Below are positions 52,954 to 61,249 of a stretch of DNA of 64,000 nucleotides, in pieces. This stretch comes from Gammaproteobacteria bacterium (GTDB lineage Bacteria > Pseudomonadota > Gammaproteobacteria > Pseudomonadales > Azotimanducaceae): positions 366,216 to 430,215 of the forward strand of contig VXNM01000014.1 in the NCBI GenBank assembly GCA_009840545.1. Reading direction: 5' to 3'. A program made the translations under genes and the position numbers. The notes under the pieces are model-generated. The model made no database searches. It was not told the DNA's origin and was given only the letters and a program-made list of their open reading frames with translations. How positions within the stretch are numbered: the first letter of the stretch is position 1; each line of letters begins with the position of its first letter.

Positions 52954-53676
52954 TCAGGTGGTCACGAACAACGCGACCATGGCCACCCATATGAAGAGTA
53001 GGAAGTGCCAGTAGATTGCGCACAGACCAACGCTCATACGAATCTTGGAAATCTCGGTCTTGTCGGATTGACGCATATGTCGCATCGCCCTCCACCACGC
53101 AACAAGCCCGCCTAGGAGGTGAACAGCATGTGCGCCCGTCAGGAGATAGAAGAACGCATTTGCGGGGTTGTTCTTAGCTCCATAGTTCAAGGCGAGAAGT
53201 TGCTGCCAAGCGATCGACTGCAGAACGATGAACACGACTGTACCGACTCCCGCAAGCAGGAAAAAACTCCGTGTGCGAAGAAGATTCGTCGAATTGACAG
53301 CACCTCGGGCAATTTCGAAGGCGAAGCTGACCCCTACAAGTACTAAGCTATTGACCCAAATCAGACCGGGTTCGGGCATCGGAACCCAATCAACCGCCAT
53401 GACCTTCCGCATGTGCGTGGCGGCAAACAATAGAAAAAAGACACTTCCTACGACACACAAGAACACAATCAGCGCCACTTTGCGGTTGTGGGTGCCAACA
53501 GATCCGGTATGCAACCGCACAATGCGATCATCCGTCGGTAGCCAAGGTTTTTCTGTGATGCGACTGAATATTCCCACGATGTGGAACGGTAGAAGTGCGC
53601 CTAATGGTTCGTAATTGTACCGTTTGACCTCGTCATCAAGCAATTGTTGCGAGGTGTTTGGAGTAGTGGCCGACAT
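52954..53676 (-). CDS. Heme-copper oxidase subunit III-like protein
   Basis: A 240-residue membrane protein from the ATG at 53676 (a TTG seven codons upstream is possible). It has five to six hydrophobic segments in its C-terminal two thirds, the conserved Glu in VSFAFEIARGAVNS, and the subunit III pattern GAHAVHLLGGLVAWW and IYWHFLLFIWVAMVALF. No subunit I or II is in the window, so it is an orphan here. Its stop lies one base before the copA start, so the two are co-translated. Confidence 0.85.
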   Translation of the reverse strand: MSATTPNTSQQLLDDEVKRYNYEPLGALLPFHIVGIFSRITEKPWLPTDDRIVRLHTGSVGTHNRKVALIVFLCVVGSVFFLLFAATHMRKVMAVDWVPMPEPGLIWVNSLVLVGVSFAFEIARGAVNSTNLLRTRSFFLLAGVGTVVFIVLQSIAWQQLLALNYGAKNNPANAFFYLLTGAHAVHLLGGLVAWWRAMRHMRQSDKTEISKIRMSVGLCAIYWHFLLFIWVAMVALFVTT

Positions 53677-53756
53677 CAAGCTTTTGGTTGCTCCCAAGAC
53701 CCGTAGTGGCCGTTTGCCATATACTGATTTGGTCCAAGCAGATCAATGTGAGCAGA

Positions 53757-53987
53757 ATGGGACTTTGGGAAATGGTCGTTTGCGTCGTGTTTATCGGTGT
53801 TGCCGGCGGTCTAGTGGGAAACTATCTCAAGCATCGACGGCGTGCGACAACCAAGAGTGTTCTAAAACGTATTGAAGCACTTGAGAATCGAATGGCAGAC
53901 AATTCGATCGAAAGTCGGCTGCAAGCTTTGGAAACCATTGTCACCGACAACAAAAACACGCTGAAGGAAGAAATCGAAGCACTCTAA
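53757..53987 (+). CDS. PspB-like single-pass membrane protein
   Basis: A 76-residue protein from the ATG at 53757: membrane helix GLWEMVVCVVFIGVAGGLVG, a basic stretch YLKHRRRATT, then a coiled coil (VLKRIEALENRMADNSIESR, LQALETIVTD). This matches phage-shock-protein PspB in layout and in the LETIVTD end. Divergent from the subunit III gene, 80 bases away from its start. The last 75 bases occur again, diverged, at 54896-54970. Confidence 0.75.
   Translation: MGLWEMVVCVVFIGVAGGLVGNYLKHRRRATTKSVLKRIEALENRMADNSIESRLQALETIVTDNKNTLKEEIEAL
53912..53987 (+). repeat. Direct repeat, copy 1 (3' end of PspB-like gene)
   Basis: The stretch encodes SRLQALETIVTDNKNTLKEE and IEAL plus stop. It aligns with 54896-54970 at about three quarters identity by eye, including the exact blocks AGTCGGCTGCAAGC, TTGGAAA and GGAAGAAATCGA. 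Confidence 0.85.
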
Positions 53988-54109
53988 GCGCTTTCCCTGA
54001 AGATTTGTGACCCACACAAGACTTGACGGTACTAATCAAGAACAATTCAGCCCGTTTCTGGTGTAACCATCACTAGAATTGTCTCGTTACAGCTGTGAGG
54101 TGCGAGGTC

Positions 54110-54970
54110 ATGACTTCTCAGATTGAACACATTGCACAACAAGTCGAGAAAAGCGGATATGCCGTTGTCCCCGATTTCCTTGACAAGGACCGGTTGCGCC
54201 AGTTGTGTAGAGAACTCCAACCTATTTTCGATGCAGTTGGAAGTCGTGAGTCCGAGAAGTTTGGGCGCCAGACGATCCACACTCACAATCTCTTGGCCAA
54301 GACAAGGGCTGTAGATGAGCTCCTCTTGGATTCGCTCCTTCTCGGTCTAATTGAAGGGATTCTTGGACCGGACTTCCAAGTTTCTGGGGTTGCGGCTATG
54401 CGTCCAGGTCCAGGTGACCAGAGACAACATCTACATACCGACGACGGCCACTACCCTATTCCCCGTCCCCACCCGCCTCTAATTGTCAACACTCTCATCG
54501 CTCTCGATCCGTTCACGTTAAAGAACGGTGCGACCGAAGTGGTACCTGGAAGCCATCGATTCAAAGAACGTTTGGAGCAGGACACCGAGACAGTCGGTGT
54601 TGAAATGCCTGCAGGGGGCCTCTTGCTGTGGGACGGAGCGCTCTGGCATCGAGGGGGCGGCAATTCGACGCTTGACTCCTATCGAAGATCCATCAATGTG
54701 AATTTCAATTTGGCGTGGCTCAAGCAACGCGAAAACCAGTTTGTTGGCGTTCCGCCTGAAGTTGTCGTTGCAATGCCTGAACCGCTACAAGCGTTGATTG
54801 GTTACAAGCTAACTAACTTCGGTTTGGGATCAGTCGACTATCAAAATCCCATCGAAACGGTCAAGAGACGATTGAGTGAACGAGCTCCGCAAAGCGAGTC
54901 GGCTGCAAGCGTTGGAAACATTGTTACGGATCACAGGAACAAGCTAAGGGAAGAAATCGATACGCTCTAG
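54110..54970 (+). CDS. Phytanoyl-CoA dioxygenase (PhyH) family protein with an acquired C-terminal tail
   Basis: A 286-residue non-heme Fe(II)/2-oxoglutarate dioxygenase (ATG at 54110; a GTG at 54095 is also possible). The 2-His-1-Asp facial triad starts with HxD in RQHLHTDDGHYPIP (near residue 110), and the distal His is in LLWDGALWHRGGGNST; the 2-oxoglutarate Arg is likely RRSI. GATEVVPGSHRF is typical. The last 25 codons come from a second copy of the 3' end of the upstream PspB-like gene, read partly in another frame: GNIVTDHRNKLREEIDTL. Substrate unknown. Confidence 0.87.
   Translation: MTSQIEHIAQQVEKSGYAVVPDFLDKDRLRQLCRELQPIFDAVGSRESEKFGRQTIHTHNLLAKTRAVDELLLDSLLLGLIEGILGPDFQVSGVAAMRPGPGDQRQHLHTDDGHYPIPRPHPPLIVNTLIALDPFTLKNGATEVVPGSHRFKERLEQDTETVGVEMPAGGLLLWDGALWHRGGGNSTLDSYRRSINVNFNLAWLKQRENQFVGVPPEVVVAMPEPLQALIGYKLTNFGLGSVDYQNPIETVKRRLSERAPQSESAASVGNIVTDHRNKLREEIDTL
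54896..54970 (+). repeat. Direct repeat, copy 2 (3' end of the PhyH-like gene)
   Basis: Diverged copy of 53912-53987. A one-base offset at the left end puts it in a different reading frame from copy 1; a single-base deletion after TTGGAAA restores the original frame, so the last residues (IVTDHRNKLREEIDTL) resemble the PspB-like C-terminus. Confidence 0.85.
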
Positions 54971-54997
54971 TCCACAGAACAGAAAATCGGTACGCAC

Positions 54998-55849
54998 ATG
55001 AAGATTGAACCAGCCTCCGAACGGTTTGGTGCGTTGGTGTACAACATTTGCCTAGCTCAAATTTCCGAAGCAGACTTCCAGCAAGTCCTCTCGTGGTGGA
55101 ACAAATATGCGGTCCTAATATTCCCTGAACAACACCTCTCCCAAGAAGAGCAGATCGCTTTTACCCGGCGATTCGGACGCATGGAGCGAGGACTCAGCAA
55201 ATCCAATCGGGCAACCGCGGGAATGATCTCCAATCTTGATCGAGACGGGAATTTGCTACCACAATCCAACATCGGACGGCAGTTCAACATTGGAAACTCG
55301 GTTTGGCACACCGACAGCTCTTATAAAAGGATCGCAGCGAAAGCTTCCCTTCTCTCGGCTCATGTGGTTCCTTCATCTGGAGGTCAGACCGAATGGGCGG
55401 ATATGCGTCAGGGCTACAACGCCCTTGACGAAAGCTTAAAGTCCTGGTTGGACGACAAGATTGCCGTCCACAGCTACCGATTTAGCCATGCTTGGCACAG
55501 AGGACTGGACATTCTGTCAGATGAGGATTTGGAGCAACTACCTCCCGTGGAGCATCACATAATCAAGGAGCACCCTGCTACCCAGGACAAGATTCTCTTT
55601 GTGGGACGTCACGCCAGTCACATTGTTGGAGAAGATTTCAACGCTAGTCGCAAATTGCTCCGAGAACTCACATTCGAGGCAGCACAGGAACCAAGAACCT
55701 GGAAGCACTATTGGAAGGTAGGTGATATCGGCATCTGGGACAACCGCTGTGTGCTACACCGAGCAAGGCGTTACCCTTCGGACGAGCCTCGAGCAATGCG
55801 TCGTACCACAGTAGCCGGGGACGATCCAACCAACGAGTGGGCTGCCTGA
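54998..55849 (+). CDS. TauD/TfdA family Fe(II)/2-oxoglutarate dioxygenase
   Basis: A 283-residue dioxygenase. N-terminal GALVYNICLAQISEADF, then YAVLIFPEQHLSQEEQIAF and RRFGRMERG are family hallmarks; the HxD is in SVWHTDSSYKRI (near residue 105), and the distal His and 2-oxoglutarate Arg are in WDNRCVLHRARRY and RRTTVAGD. Resembles 2,4-D/taurine dioxygenases; the substrate is not predictable. It lies 27 nt after the PhyH-like gene, so the two may share a transcript. Confidence 0.92.
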   Translation: MKIEPASERFGALVYNICLAQISEADFQQVLSWWNKYAVLIFPEQHLSQEEQIAFTRRFGRMERGLSKSNRATAGMISNLDRDGNLLPQSNIGRQFNIGNSVWHTDSSYKRIAAKASLLSAHVVPSSGGQTEWADMRQGYNALDESLKSWLDDKIAVHSYRFSHAWHRGLDILSDEDLEQLPPVEHHIIKEHPATQDKILFVGRHASHIVGEDFNASRKLLRELTFEAAQEPRTWKHYWKVGDIGIWDNRCVLHRARRYPSDEPRAMRRTTVAGDDPTNEWAA

Positions 55850-55876
55850 GAGTGCGAACTGACGAACCGTCGCTGT

Positions 55877-57478
55877 CTAACTAAATGTGAAGCCTTCGTA
55901 GTCCAGTGATCTAACTTCCTCGCACTTCGCAACATAGTTCGGAAAACCAACATGGGGCATGAATACCCTCGGTTTTCCGGGAATGTTGGCACCTAGGTAC
56001 CAAGAATTGCAGGAAGGGTACAAAGTTCTGCTAGCCAACAAATTGACGTGTTGAACCCAGTCATCCTGAGCTTCTTCGTCAGCTTGGATCGCGGAATGCT
56101 GATTCTCGAGAACGTAGCCAATACATTTCTCAATCCACTCAACGTGCTGTTCGATCGATACGATCATGTTCGTCAAAACCGACGGGCTACCTGGACCCGA
56201 TATGAGAAACATATTGGGAAATCCGTTCACTGCGAGTCCCAAGAAAGTTTGAGGTCCAGCCTTCCACGCTTCCTGCAAAGTCAATCCTGAACTTCCTGTT
56301 ATGTTGATTCTCAACAGGGTTCCTGTCATGGCATCGAATCCGGTTGCGAAGATGATGCTGTCAAGTTCATACTTTGAGTCCTGGCATTGAATCCCAGTTC
56401 GAGTTACTCGTTCTACAGGATTTCTCCGAATATCAATTAGGTCGACGTGAGGCAGGTTGTAAGTCTCAAAGTAGTTAGTGTCCAAGCACAATCGCTTGCA
56501 TCCAATCACCGAATCTGGACACAGTACTTCGGCTGTGGCAGGATCTTCAACGGTCTCTCGAATTCTCTCTCGTGCAAACTCAGCGGCTACATCATTGGAT
56601 TCCTTGTTGATTGTCAGGTCGTTAAACGCTCCCAAGAATCCGAATCCCCCAATTTTCCAACGTTTCGCAAACTCGAGCTGTTGCTCTTCGGCACTAGCAT
56701 CCAATGCGGACTGATTGTTGCCAATGAACGTGCTCCCCAGTGCCGCAGGCATGAGTCGATTACGTGCACGAAATTCCGAATAATTGGCTTTCACTCTAGA
56801 TTCATACGACTTGCTTATGGAACCGTTTCGAGCAGGTACCGAGAAATTTGGCGTGCGCTGAAACACTGTCAAAGACTCGCAGCCTGACGCAATATGTGGA
56901 ATCGCTTGGATCGCAGACGATCCAGTTCCTACAATTCCAACTCGTTGACCACCAAAATCTACTTCGTGGTGCGGCCAATTACCGGTGTGATAAGTGTTGC
57001 CTTTGAACGAATCTCTTCCTTCAATCTCCGGAGTGTTTGTCGAAGACAAGCAACCCGTGGCCATGATCAGGAACAGAGCGGTGAATCGATCTCCCTGATC
57101 CGTTTCAACAATCCACTGGGAAGTCGTATCGTCGAAGGTTGCCTGTAAAACACTCGTGCCGAACTTTACATCCTTCAGTAAGTCGAAGCTTTGAGCGACA
57201 TGGTTGATATAGTCGAGGATTTCAGGCTGTCCAGAGTAGCGCTCGCTCCAATTCCATTCCTGTTGGAGCTCTTCGCAAAACGAGTAGGAATACTCCAAGC
57301 TCTCGACATCACACCTCGCACCGGGATAACGATTCCAGTACCAGGTCCCACCGACACCGTGACCCCTCTCCAATACGAGAGACGACAAACCAGCTTCTCG
57401 CAGCCTATGCAACATGTAGAGTCCCGCAATACCGGCACCTACCACGATCGCATCAAATTGACTACGGGTTAGGTTCAT
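55877..57478 (-). CDS. Baeyer-Villiger-type flavin monooxygenase
   Basis: A 533-residue class B flavoprotein monooxygenase (ATG at 57478). FAD motif AIVVGAGIAGLYMLHRLREA at the N-terminus, VGGTWYWNRYPGARCDVES, and the BVMO fingerprint FxGxxxHxxxWP as FKGNTYHTGNWPH near residue 165, followed by the NADPH motif VGIVGTGSSAIQAIPHIA. LIFATGFDAMTG-type ending is present (IIFATGFDAMTGTLLRI). It inserts oxygen into ketones to make esters or lactones; substrate unknown. Convergent with the TauD-like gene 27 nt away. Confidence 0.93.
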   Translation of the reverse strand: MNLTRSQFDAIVVGAGIAGLYMLHRLREAGLSSLVLERGHGVGGTWYWNRYPGARCDVESLEYSYSFCEELQQEWNWSERYSGQPEILDYINHVAQSFDLLKDVKFGTSVLQATFDDTTSQWIVETDQGDRFTALFLIMATGCLSSTNTPEIEGRDSFKGNTYHTGNWPHHEVDFGGQRVGIVGTGSSAIQAIPHIASGCESLTVFQRTPNFSVPARNGSISKSYESRVKANYSEFRARNRLMPAALGSTFIGNNQSALDASAEEQQLEFAKRWKIGGFGFLGAFNDLTINKESNDVAAEFARERIRETVEDPATAEVLCPDSVIGCKRLCLDTNYFETYNLPHVDLIDIRRNPVERVTRTGIQCQDSKYELDSIIFATGFDAMTGTLLRINITGSSGLTLQEAWKAGPQTFLGLAVNGFPNMFLISGPGSPSVLTNMIVSIEQHVEWIEKCIGYVLENQHSAIQADEEAQDDWVQHVNLLASRTLYPSCNSWYLGANIPGKPRVFMPHVGFPNYVAKCEEVRSLDYEGFTFS

Positions 57479-57528
57479 GGGATTTTCATGGCATAGCACA
57501 TCTTTCAGAATCGAAAGTCATCGAAGAG

Positions 57529-59082
57529 TCAGTCATAAATGGACTTCAAGTGCCAAAACTTCAGCTCTTCGACGTTCGATGACGATCCCTTTGACAACAG
57601 ACTGATTCCTTTACTGTCTTCACAAATAGGATACGCTCGAGCAGAAACGCAACGTCTTTCGTTGACAAAGACTTCAACGATGCTGCGATCAACAAAAATC
57701 CGTAACTTCAGCTTCTCATCTCGTTCAATAAAGACATCCAGGTTTTCTGGAGGCCGGGATCGAAATTTCGGCGCGATGGATGAATGAGTAATGTCCAAGG
57801 AGATGCAACTGTTTCGAACCCTAAAACCATGGGTTGGATCAAAGTAGCCTCTTTCACGAAAGACCGTAATCCGTGTGTATTCCCGTTTGTCTTTCGACCT
57901 CAACACGTCAATTTCAAGACAGGAAGCAGAGCGTTCGTCTATTTCAAGCTCCAATTCGTAGGAATTCCCAGACACGTGATCCAGCACTAATTCTTGATTT
58001 GCTGGAAGTTCAAACGATCCCAACTGCGTGCAAGTCTCCCGCAACGACTCGACGGCACTGATCGGAGCAACATCCACCGAGTCGCCATCCTTCCCAAGGC
58101 TCAGCACACGCGGGAGACTCATGATCTGATTCCAACCTTCTGCTGGCAATCCGGGGTTCATGTTGAAGATAACGGTCACGGTTCCATCTTCATTTGGATA
58201 TGCCGATGGAGCATGGACGCCACACGGTCCCGCAGCACCAAAATTGAACTTCTCTCCGTAGCTCACGACGAATTTGTCACGCTGTCTGTCATAGTCACCC
58301 AAAAGGTATTGTCCACCGCTGATGTGGCTGAAGAAAAGCAGAATGTGACGATCGCCGATCGGCCAAAAATACGGACAAGCACCATCGTCCCAGACCCGGG
58401 TGAATCGATCACCCTCAATGAAGGAATGAAGAAATTCCCAATCCTTGAGATTCTGTGATCGAAACAAGAAATCAGCTGCCACTTGCTTGTTGGTGTGTTC
58501 AAGAAGCTCTCTGCCCGCCGACAACGAGTAATAGGTATCATCCTCTCGCCATATGCACGGATCAAAGACGGTGTAAGGTTGGGGGTCCGAGCCTTTTTTC
58601 CCAATTGGTATGACGGGGGCATCTCCTAGTTTCTTCCAATTCAAGAGCAACGGGTCGCCCGATGTAGCAATCATGTTTCCGGCCTTCGTGCCGTGATACA
58701 TAGCGATAACACGATCGTTTTCGACAAGAGTCGACCCCGAGAAGCAACACTCTTCTGGATCGGGATAGATGCAATAAGGAAGGTCGTGCCAATGAATCAA
58801 ATCTTTTGAAATGGCATGTCCCCAATGTTGTCGAGGATCTTCAGGAGGATAGGCTTGATAGAACAGGTGCCAATTCCCCTGCCAATGGCATAGCCCATTG
58901 GGATCGTTGAGTACGCCCTCAGGATTTACATAGTGATACTGCGGCCTGTGTGGGTCTGAGTACTCGTTGCGAGACTGTTTCATCCTTAAGAGCAGGGGGT
59001 TTTCCGCCAATTCTTGTAACTGCGTCTCGAGATCATTGGAGAATTGATAGTGGGGAACGAAAGACTTTCGACGGGAACTCAT
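57529..59082 (-). CDS. Glycoside hydrolase family 32 protein
   Basis: A 517-residue GH32 protein, start taken at the ATG 59082 to leave room from the divergent VOC gene; an ATG at 59139 is in frame. The five-bladed propeller carries the nucleophile in GVLNDPNGLCHWQGNW, then HWGHAISKDLIHWHDLP, FSGST, a FDP motif (TVFDPCIWRED, in place of RDP), and WDDGACPYFWPIGDRHILLF where the usual EC acid/base Glu is not present. A C-terminal beta-sandwich ends VDRSIVEVFVNERRCVSARA. No signal peptide. Likely acts on a fructan or sucrose-like sugar, with an unusual catalytic set. Confidence 0.88.
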   Translation of the reverse strand: MSSRRKSFVPHYQFSNDLETQLQELAENPLLLRMKQSRNEYSDPHRPQYHYVNPEGVLNDPNGLCHWQGNWHLFYQAYPPEDPRQHWGHAISKDLIHWHDLPYCIYPDPEECCFSGSTLVENDRVIAMYHGTKAGNMIATSGDPLLLNWKKLGDAPVIPIGKKGSDPQPYTVFDPCIWREDDTYYSLSAGRELLEHTNKQVAADFLFRSQNLKDWEFLHSFIEGDRFTRVWDDGACPYFWPIGDRHILLFFSHISGGQYLLGDYDRQRDKFVVSYGEKFNFGAAGPCGVHAPSAYPNEDGTVTVIFNMNPGLPAEGWNQIMSLPRVLSLGKDGDSVDVAPISAVESLRETCTQLGSFELPANQELVLDHVSGNSYELELEIDERSASCLEIDVLRSKDKREYTRITVFRERGYFDPTHGFRVRNSCISLDITHSSIAPKFRSRPPENLDVFIERDEKLKLRIFVDRSIVEVFVNERRCVSARAYPICEDSKGISLLSKGSSSNVEELKFWHLKSIYD

Positions 59083-59144
59083 GGAACTGTTCCATACAAA
59101 ACTGTCACAATACAATGGAATGTGTTTCGGTGTAGGCATATGCC

Positions 59145-59567
59145 ATGAGTCGAGAATTGCTCGGATTTGACCATATTCATTTGATCAGTAGTTCGCCTGA
59201 GGATACTGCTGACTGGTATGTCCGCATTTTAGGTGCGTCCATGGTGGCTAAGTACGAGCTGCGAAGTGCGCCTCAAATTAATCTGTCGCTGGGAGGCATA
59301 ACGCTTCTGATTAGAGGCAAAAGACCAGGTGAAAACCCACTGTCTCGGCCTCCCATGCGTGACTTTCAAGACTATTCGAGCCACGATGTCTGGGGAACAG
59401 ACCATTTTGGTTTCACTTACAAAGGGGATCTCAGGCAGTTTTGCAACGAAATTCAATCGAAGGGCGCGGAACTACTCGTTGATCCGTGGGAATTTACGCC
59501 GAATTCCTTGATCTGCTACGTCCAGGCTCCTGATGGAGTGAGCATTGAAATCGTTCAAGCTCGATAG
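59145..59567 (+). CDS. VOC (glyoxalase/bleomycin-resistance) family protein
   Basis: A 140-residue vicinal-oxygen-chelate protein with two beta-alpha-beta-beta-beta repeats: FDHIHLISSSPEDTADWYVR at the N-terminus and WGTDHFGFTYKGDLRQFCNE after residue 80, ending APDGVSIEIVQAR. Metal ligands would be His in the first strand, His in TDHFGF and Glu in IEIVQ. Function unknown; divergent from the GH32 gene. Confidence 0.88.
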   Translation: MSRELLGFDHIHLISSSPEDTADWYVRILGASMVAKYELRSAPQINLSLGGITLLIRGKRPGENPLSRPPMRDFQDYSSHDVWGTDHFGFTYKGDLRQFCNEIQSKGAELLVDPWEFTPNSLICYVQAPDGVSIEIVQAR

Positions 59568-59627
59568 CAGGCATGTAGATGTCCACAGCAGTCTAAGTGA
59601 AAAATATCCAAAGTTCCTGAGAGTTGC

Positions 59628-60407
59628 TTGAGTTCGGAAATCGTGGACTTCTCTCGCGTAACTGATTTCTTCACGTGGCTACTCAGTTCCAATGAGTTTC
59701 TTGCGATTAGCGTGCTCGTTCTGGGGTTTGTCGCAGCGCTTATCGTTCGTATGATTCTGGCTCGATTGAGCCGACGCTTCAGTAGCCGTAGCGACGTTTA
59801 CTCCTCAAGTTTCGAAACAGCTTTGAACCGAGCCGGTCCTGTGATGTTCTGGACCATTCTTATCGTATCGGTGTTTTTGGCCTATGAGATCTTAGGAGTT
59901 CACGGTGAGTGGGTCGTTCTCGAGTCACTCCTCGATCAAGCTCCGAAAATCGTCCTTGCTGTTGCGCTCGTAATCGTCGCACACCTACTTGGAACAGCGT
60001 TGCGTGACGTTGTCAGGCGAACCATCCGGGATAATCGGTTCGCACGTCCTACGGGATCCATGGCGTACATGGCAGTGTTGCTGATCGGACTAATCGTTGG
60101 ACTTCAACAAGTCGGAATAAATATCGGCTTTATTGGAGTTGGCGTACTCATAATCGTCGCAGTTACGCTCGCAACTTTCGGTTTGGCATTTGCTATTGGC
60201 GCGCAACATCACATTGCAAACCTCATTGCGCGTCAAGAATTGAATAAGCTGAACGTCGGCGACCGCATCCAAATTGATGGAATCGAAGGAACGGTCGCAG
60301 ATATTCAGCGTACAAACGTAGTCCTGATCACAAGTGAAGGAACCGCTTCGGTACCCGCATCACGCTTTACGCAGTCCATTGTTCACGTTATTTCCAGTTC
60401 CAAATGA
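59628..60407 (+). CDS. MscS-family mechanosensitive channel-like protein
   Basis: A 259-residue membrane protein (TTG start; GAGAG about ten bases upstream). Four to five helices (ISVLVLGFVAALIVRMIL, VMFWTILIVSVFLAYEIL, IVLAVALVIVAHLLGTAL, MAVLLIGLIVGLQQVGINI) precede the pore-like helix TLATFGLAFAIGAQHHIANL and a small beta domain NVGDRIQIDGIEGTVADIQR. It is short compared with typical MscS and belongs to the TM-helix-repeat/MscS-like group. Its stop overlaps the next start as ATGA, tying it to the MgtE system. Confidence 0.8.
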   Translation: MSSEIVDFSRVTDFFTWLLSSNEFLAISVLVLGFVAALIVRMILARLSRRFSSRSDVYSSSFETALNRAGPVMFWTILIVSVFLAYEILGVHGEWVVLESLLDQAPKIVLAVALVIVAHLLGTALRDVVRRTIRDNRFARPTGSMAYMAVLLIGLIVGLQQVGINIGFIGVGVLIIVAVTLATFGLAFAIGAQHHIANLIARQELNKLNVGDRIQIDGIEGTVADIQRTNVVLITSEGTASVPASRFTQSIVHVISSSK

Positions 60408-61249
60408 ATGTGGTCGAACGAAAGAGAGACAGTCCGGAACTAGATGAGAGTGGACTAGTTCACGACTTTGCTGTAAGACATCCTCAAGAATTCGCAAGGG
60501 TTCTATCAAGATTCGACAGCGATGTTGCAGTTCAAGTGCTTACAGCGTTACCCACCGAGTCACTTGTTCCGATAGCCGCACACCTTTCTCAGGAGAATAC
60601 AACCTCAATTTTTGAGATGTATGACATCGAGCAACTAGCACAGATGCTGGACTCAGCATCAATGGACGACGCATCTAGGATCGTGTATCGGTTAGCAGCA
60701 ATCCGGCGAACAGAGGTATTGGCTCTAGTTTCGAACTCCAGAAAGTCAAGGGTCTTGAGTCAATTCGCGCGATTGGAAGCAAACACCGTAGGAGAAATAG
60801 CCGACAAAGACTTCCTTTGGTTCCCAGGATCCATGAGTGTGGGTCAAGTGCGAAGAGCGATTCAATCTGCAACTGACCGTGACGCAGTGGAATCTGCAAT
60901 CGTTCTCAACGACGATGAAACCGTGCTGGGGCTACTTGACTATATAAGCCTAACTCAGGCCGAAAGCAACGGTTCAGTCAGCAATTGCGTGGAGCAAACG
61001 ACTTTGGTCCCAGCTGAAGCACGACCACATGCCGTGGTCTATTTTGATGACTGGCATCGTGTAAATAGACTGCCAATTGTTGACCACAACCTGATCCCAA
61101 TTGGCGTTCTGCGGTGGAGCCAACTAGCTGAATTGGCAGATTCTCCATCCGAAGAAGAAACATCTGAGTCATTCAGTATCGTTTACGAGATTCTCGACGC
61201 AATGATTGAGTTGGGGCGAAGTCTACTGAGCCTTCCAGGTCGTCGATGA
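60404..61249 (+). CDS. Soluble MgtE N-domain / CBS-like regulatory protein
   Basis: A 281-residue protein without membrane segments. Residues about 15-125 form the MgtE intracellular N-domain superhelix (FARVLSRFDSDVAVQVLTAL, LAQMLDSASMDDASRIVYRL); residues about 130-250 look like a degenerate CBS pair (MSVGQVRRAIQSATDRDAVE, NRLPIVDHNLIPIGVLRWSQ). It is essentially the cytosolic half of an MgtE transporter without its membrane half, placed between an MscS-like channel and a full MgtE gene with ATGA overlaps on both sides. Likely a Mg2+-sensing partner. Confidence 0.75.
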   Translation: MNVVERKRDSPELDESGLVHDFAVRHPQEFARVLSRFDSDVAVQVLTALPTESLVPIAAHLSQENTTSIFEMYDIEQLAQMLDSASMDDASRIVYRLAAIRRTEVLALVSNSRKSRVLSQFARLEANTVGEIADKDFLWFPGSMSVGQVRRAIQSATDRDAVESAIVLNDDETVLGLLDYISLTQAESNGSVSNCVEQTTLVPAEARPHAVVYFDDWHRVNRLPIVDHNLIPIGVLRWSQLAELADSPSEEETSESFSIVYEILDAMIELGRSLLSLPGRR

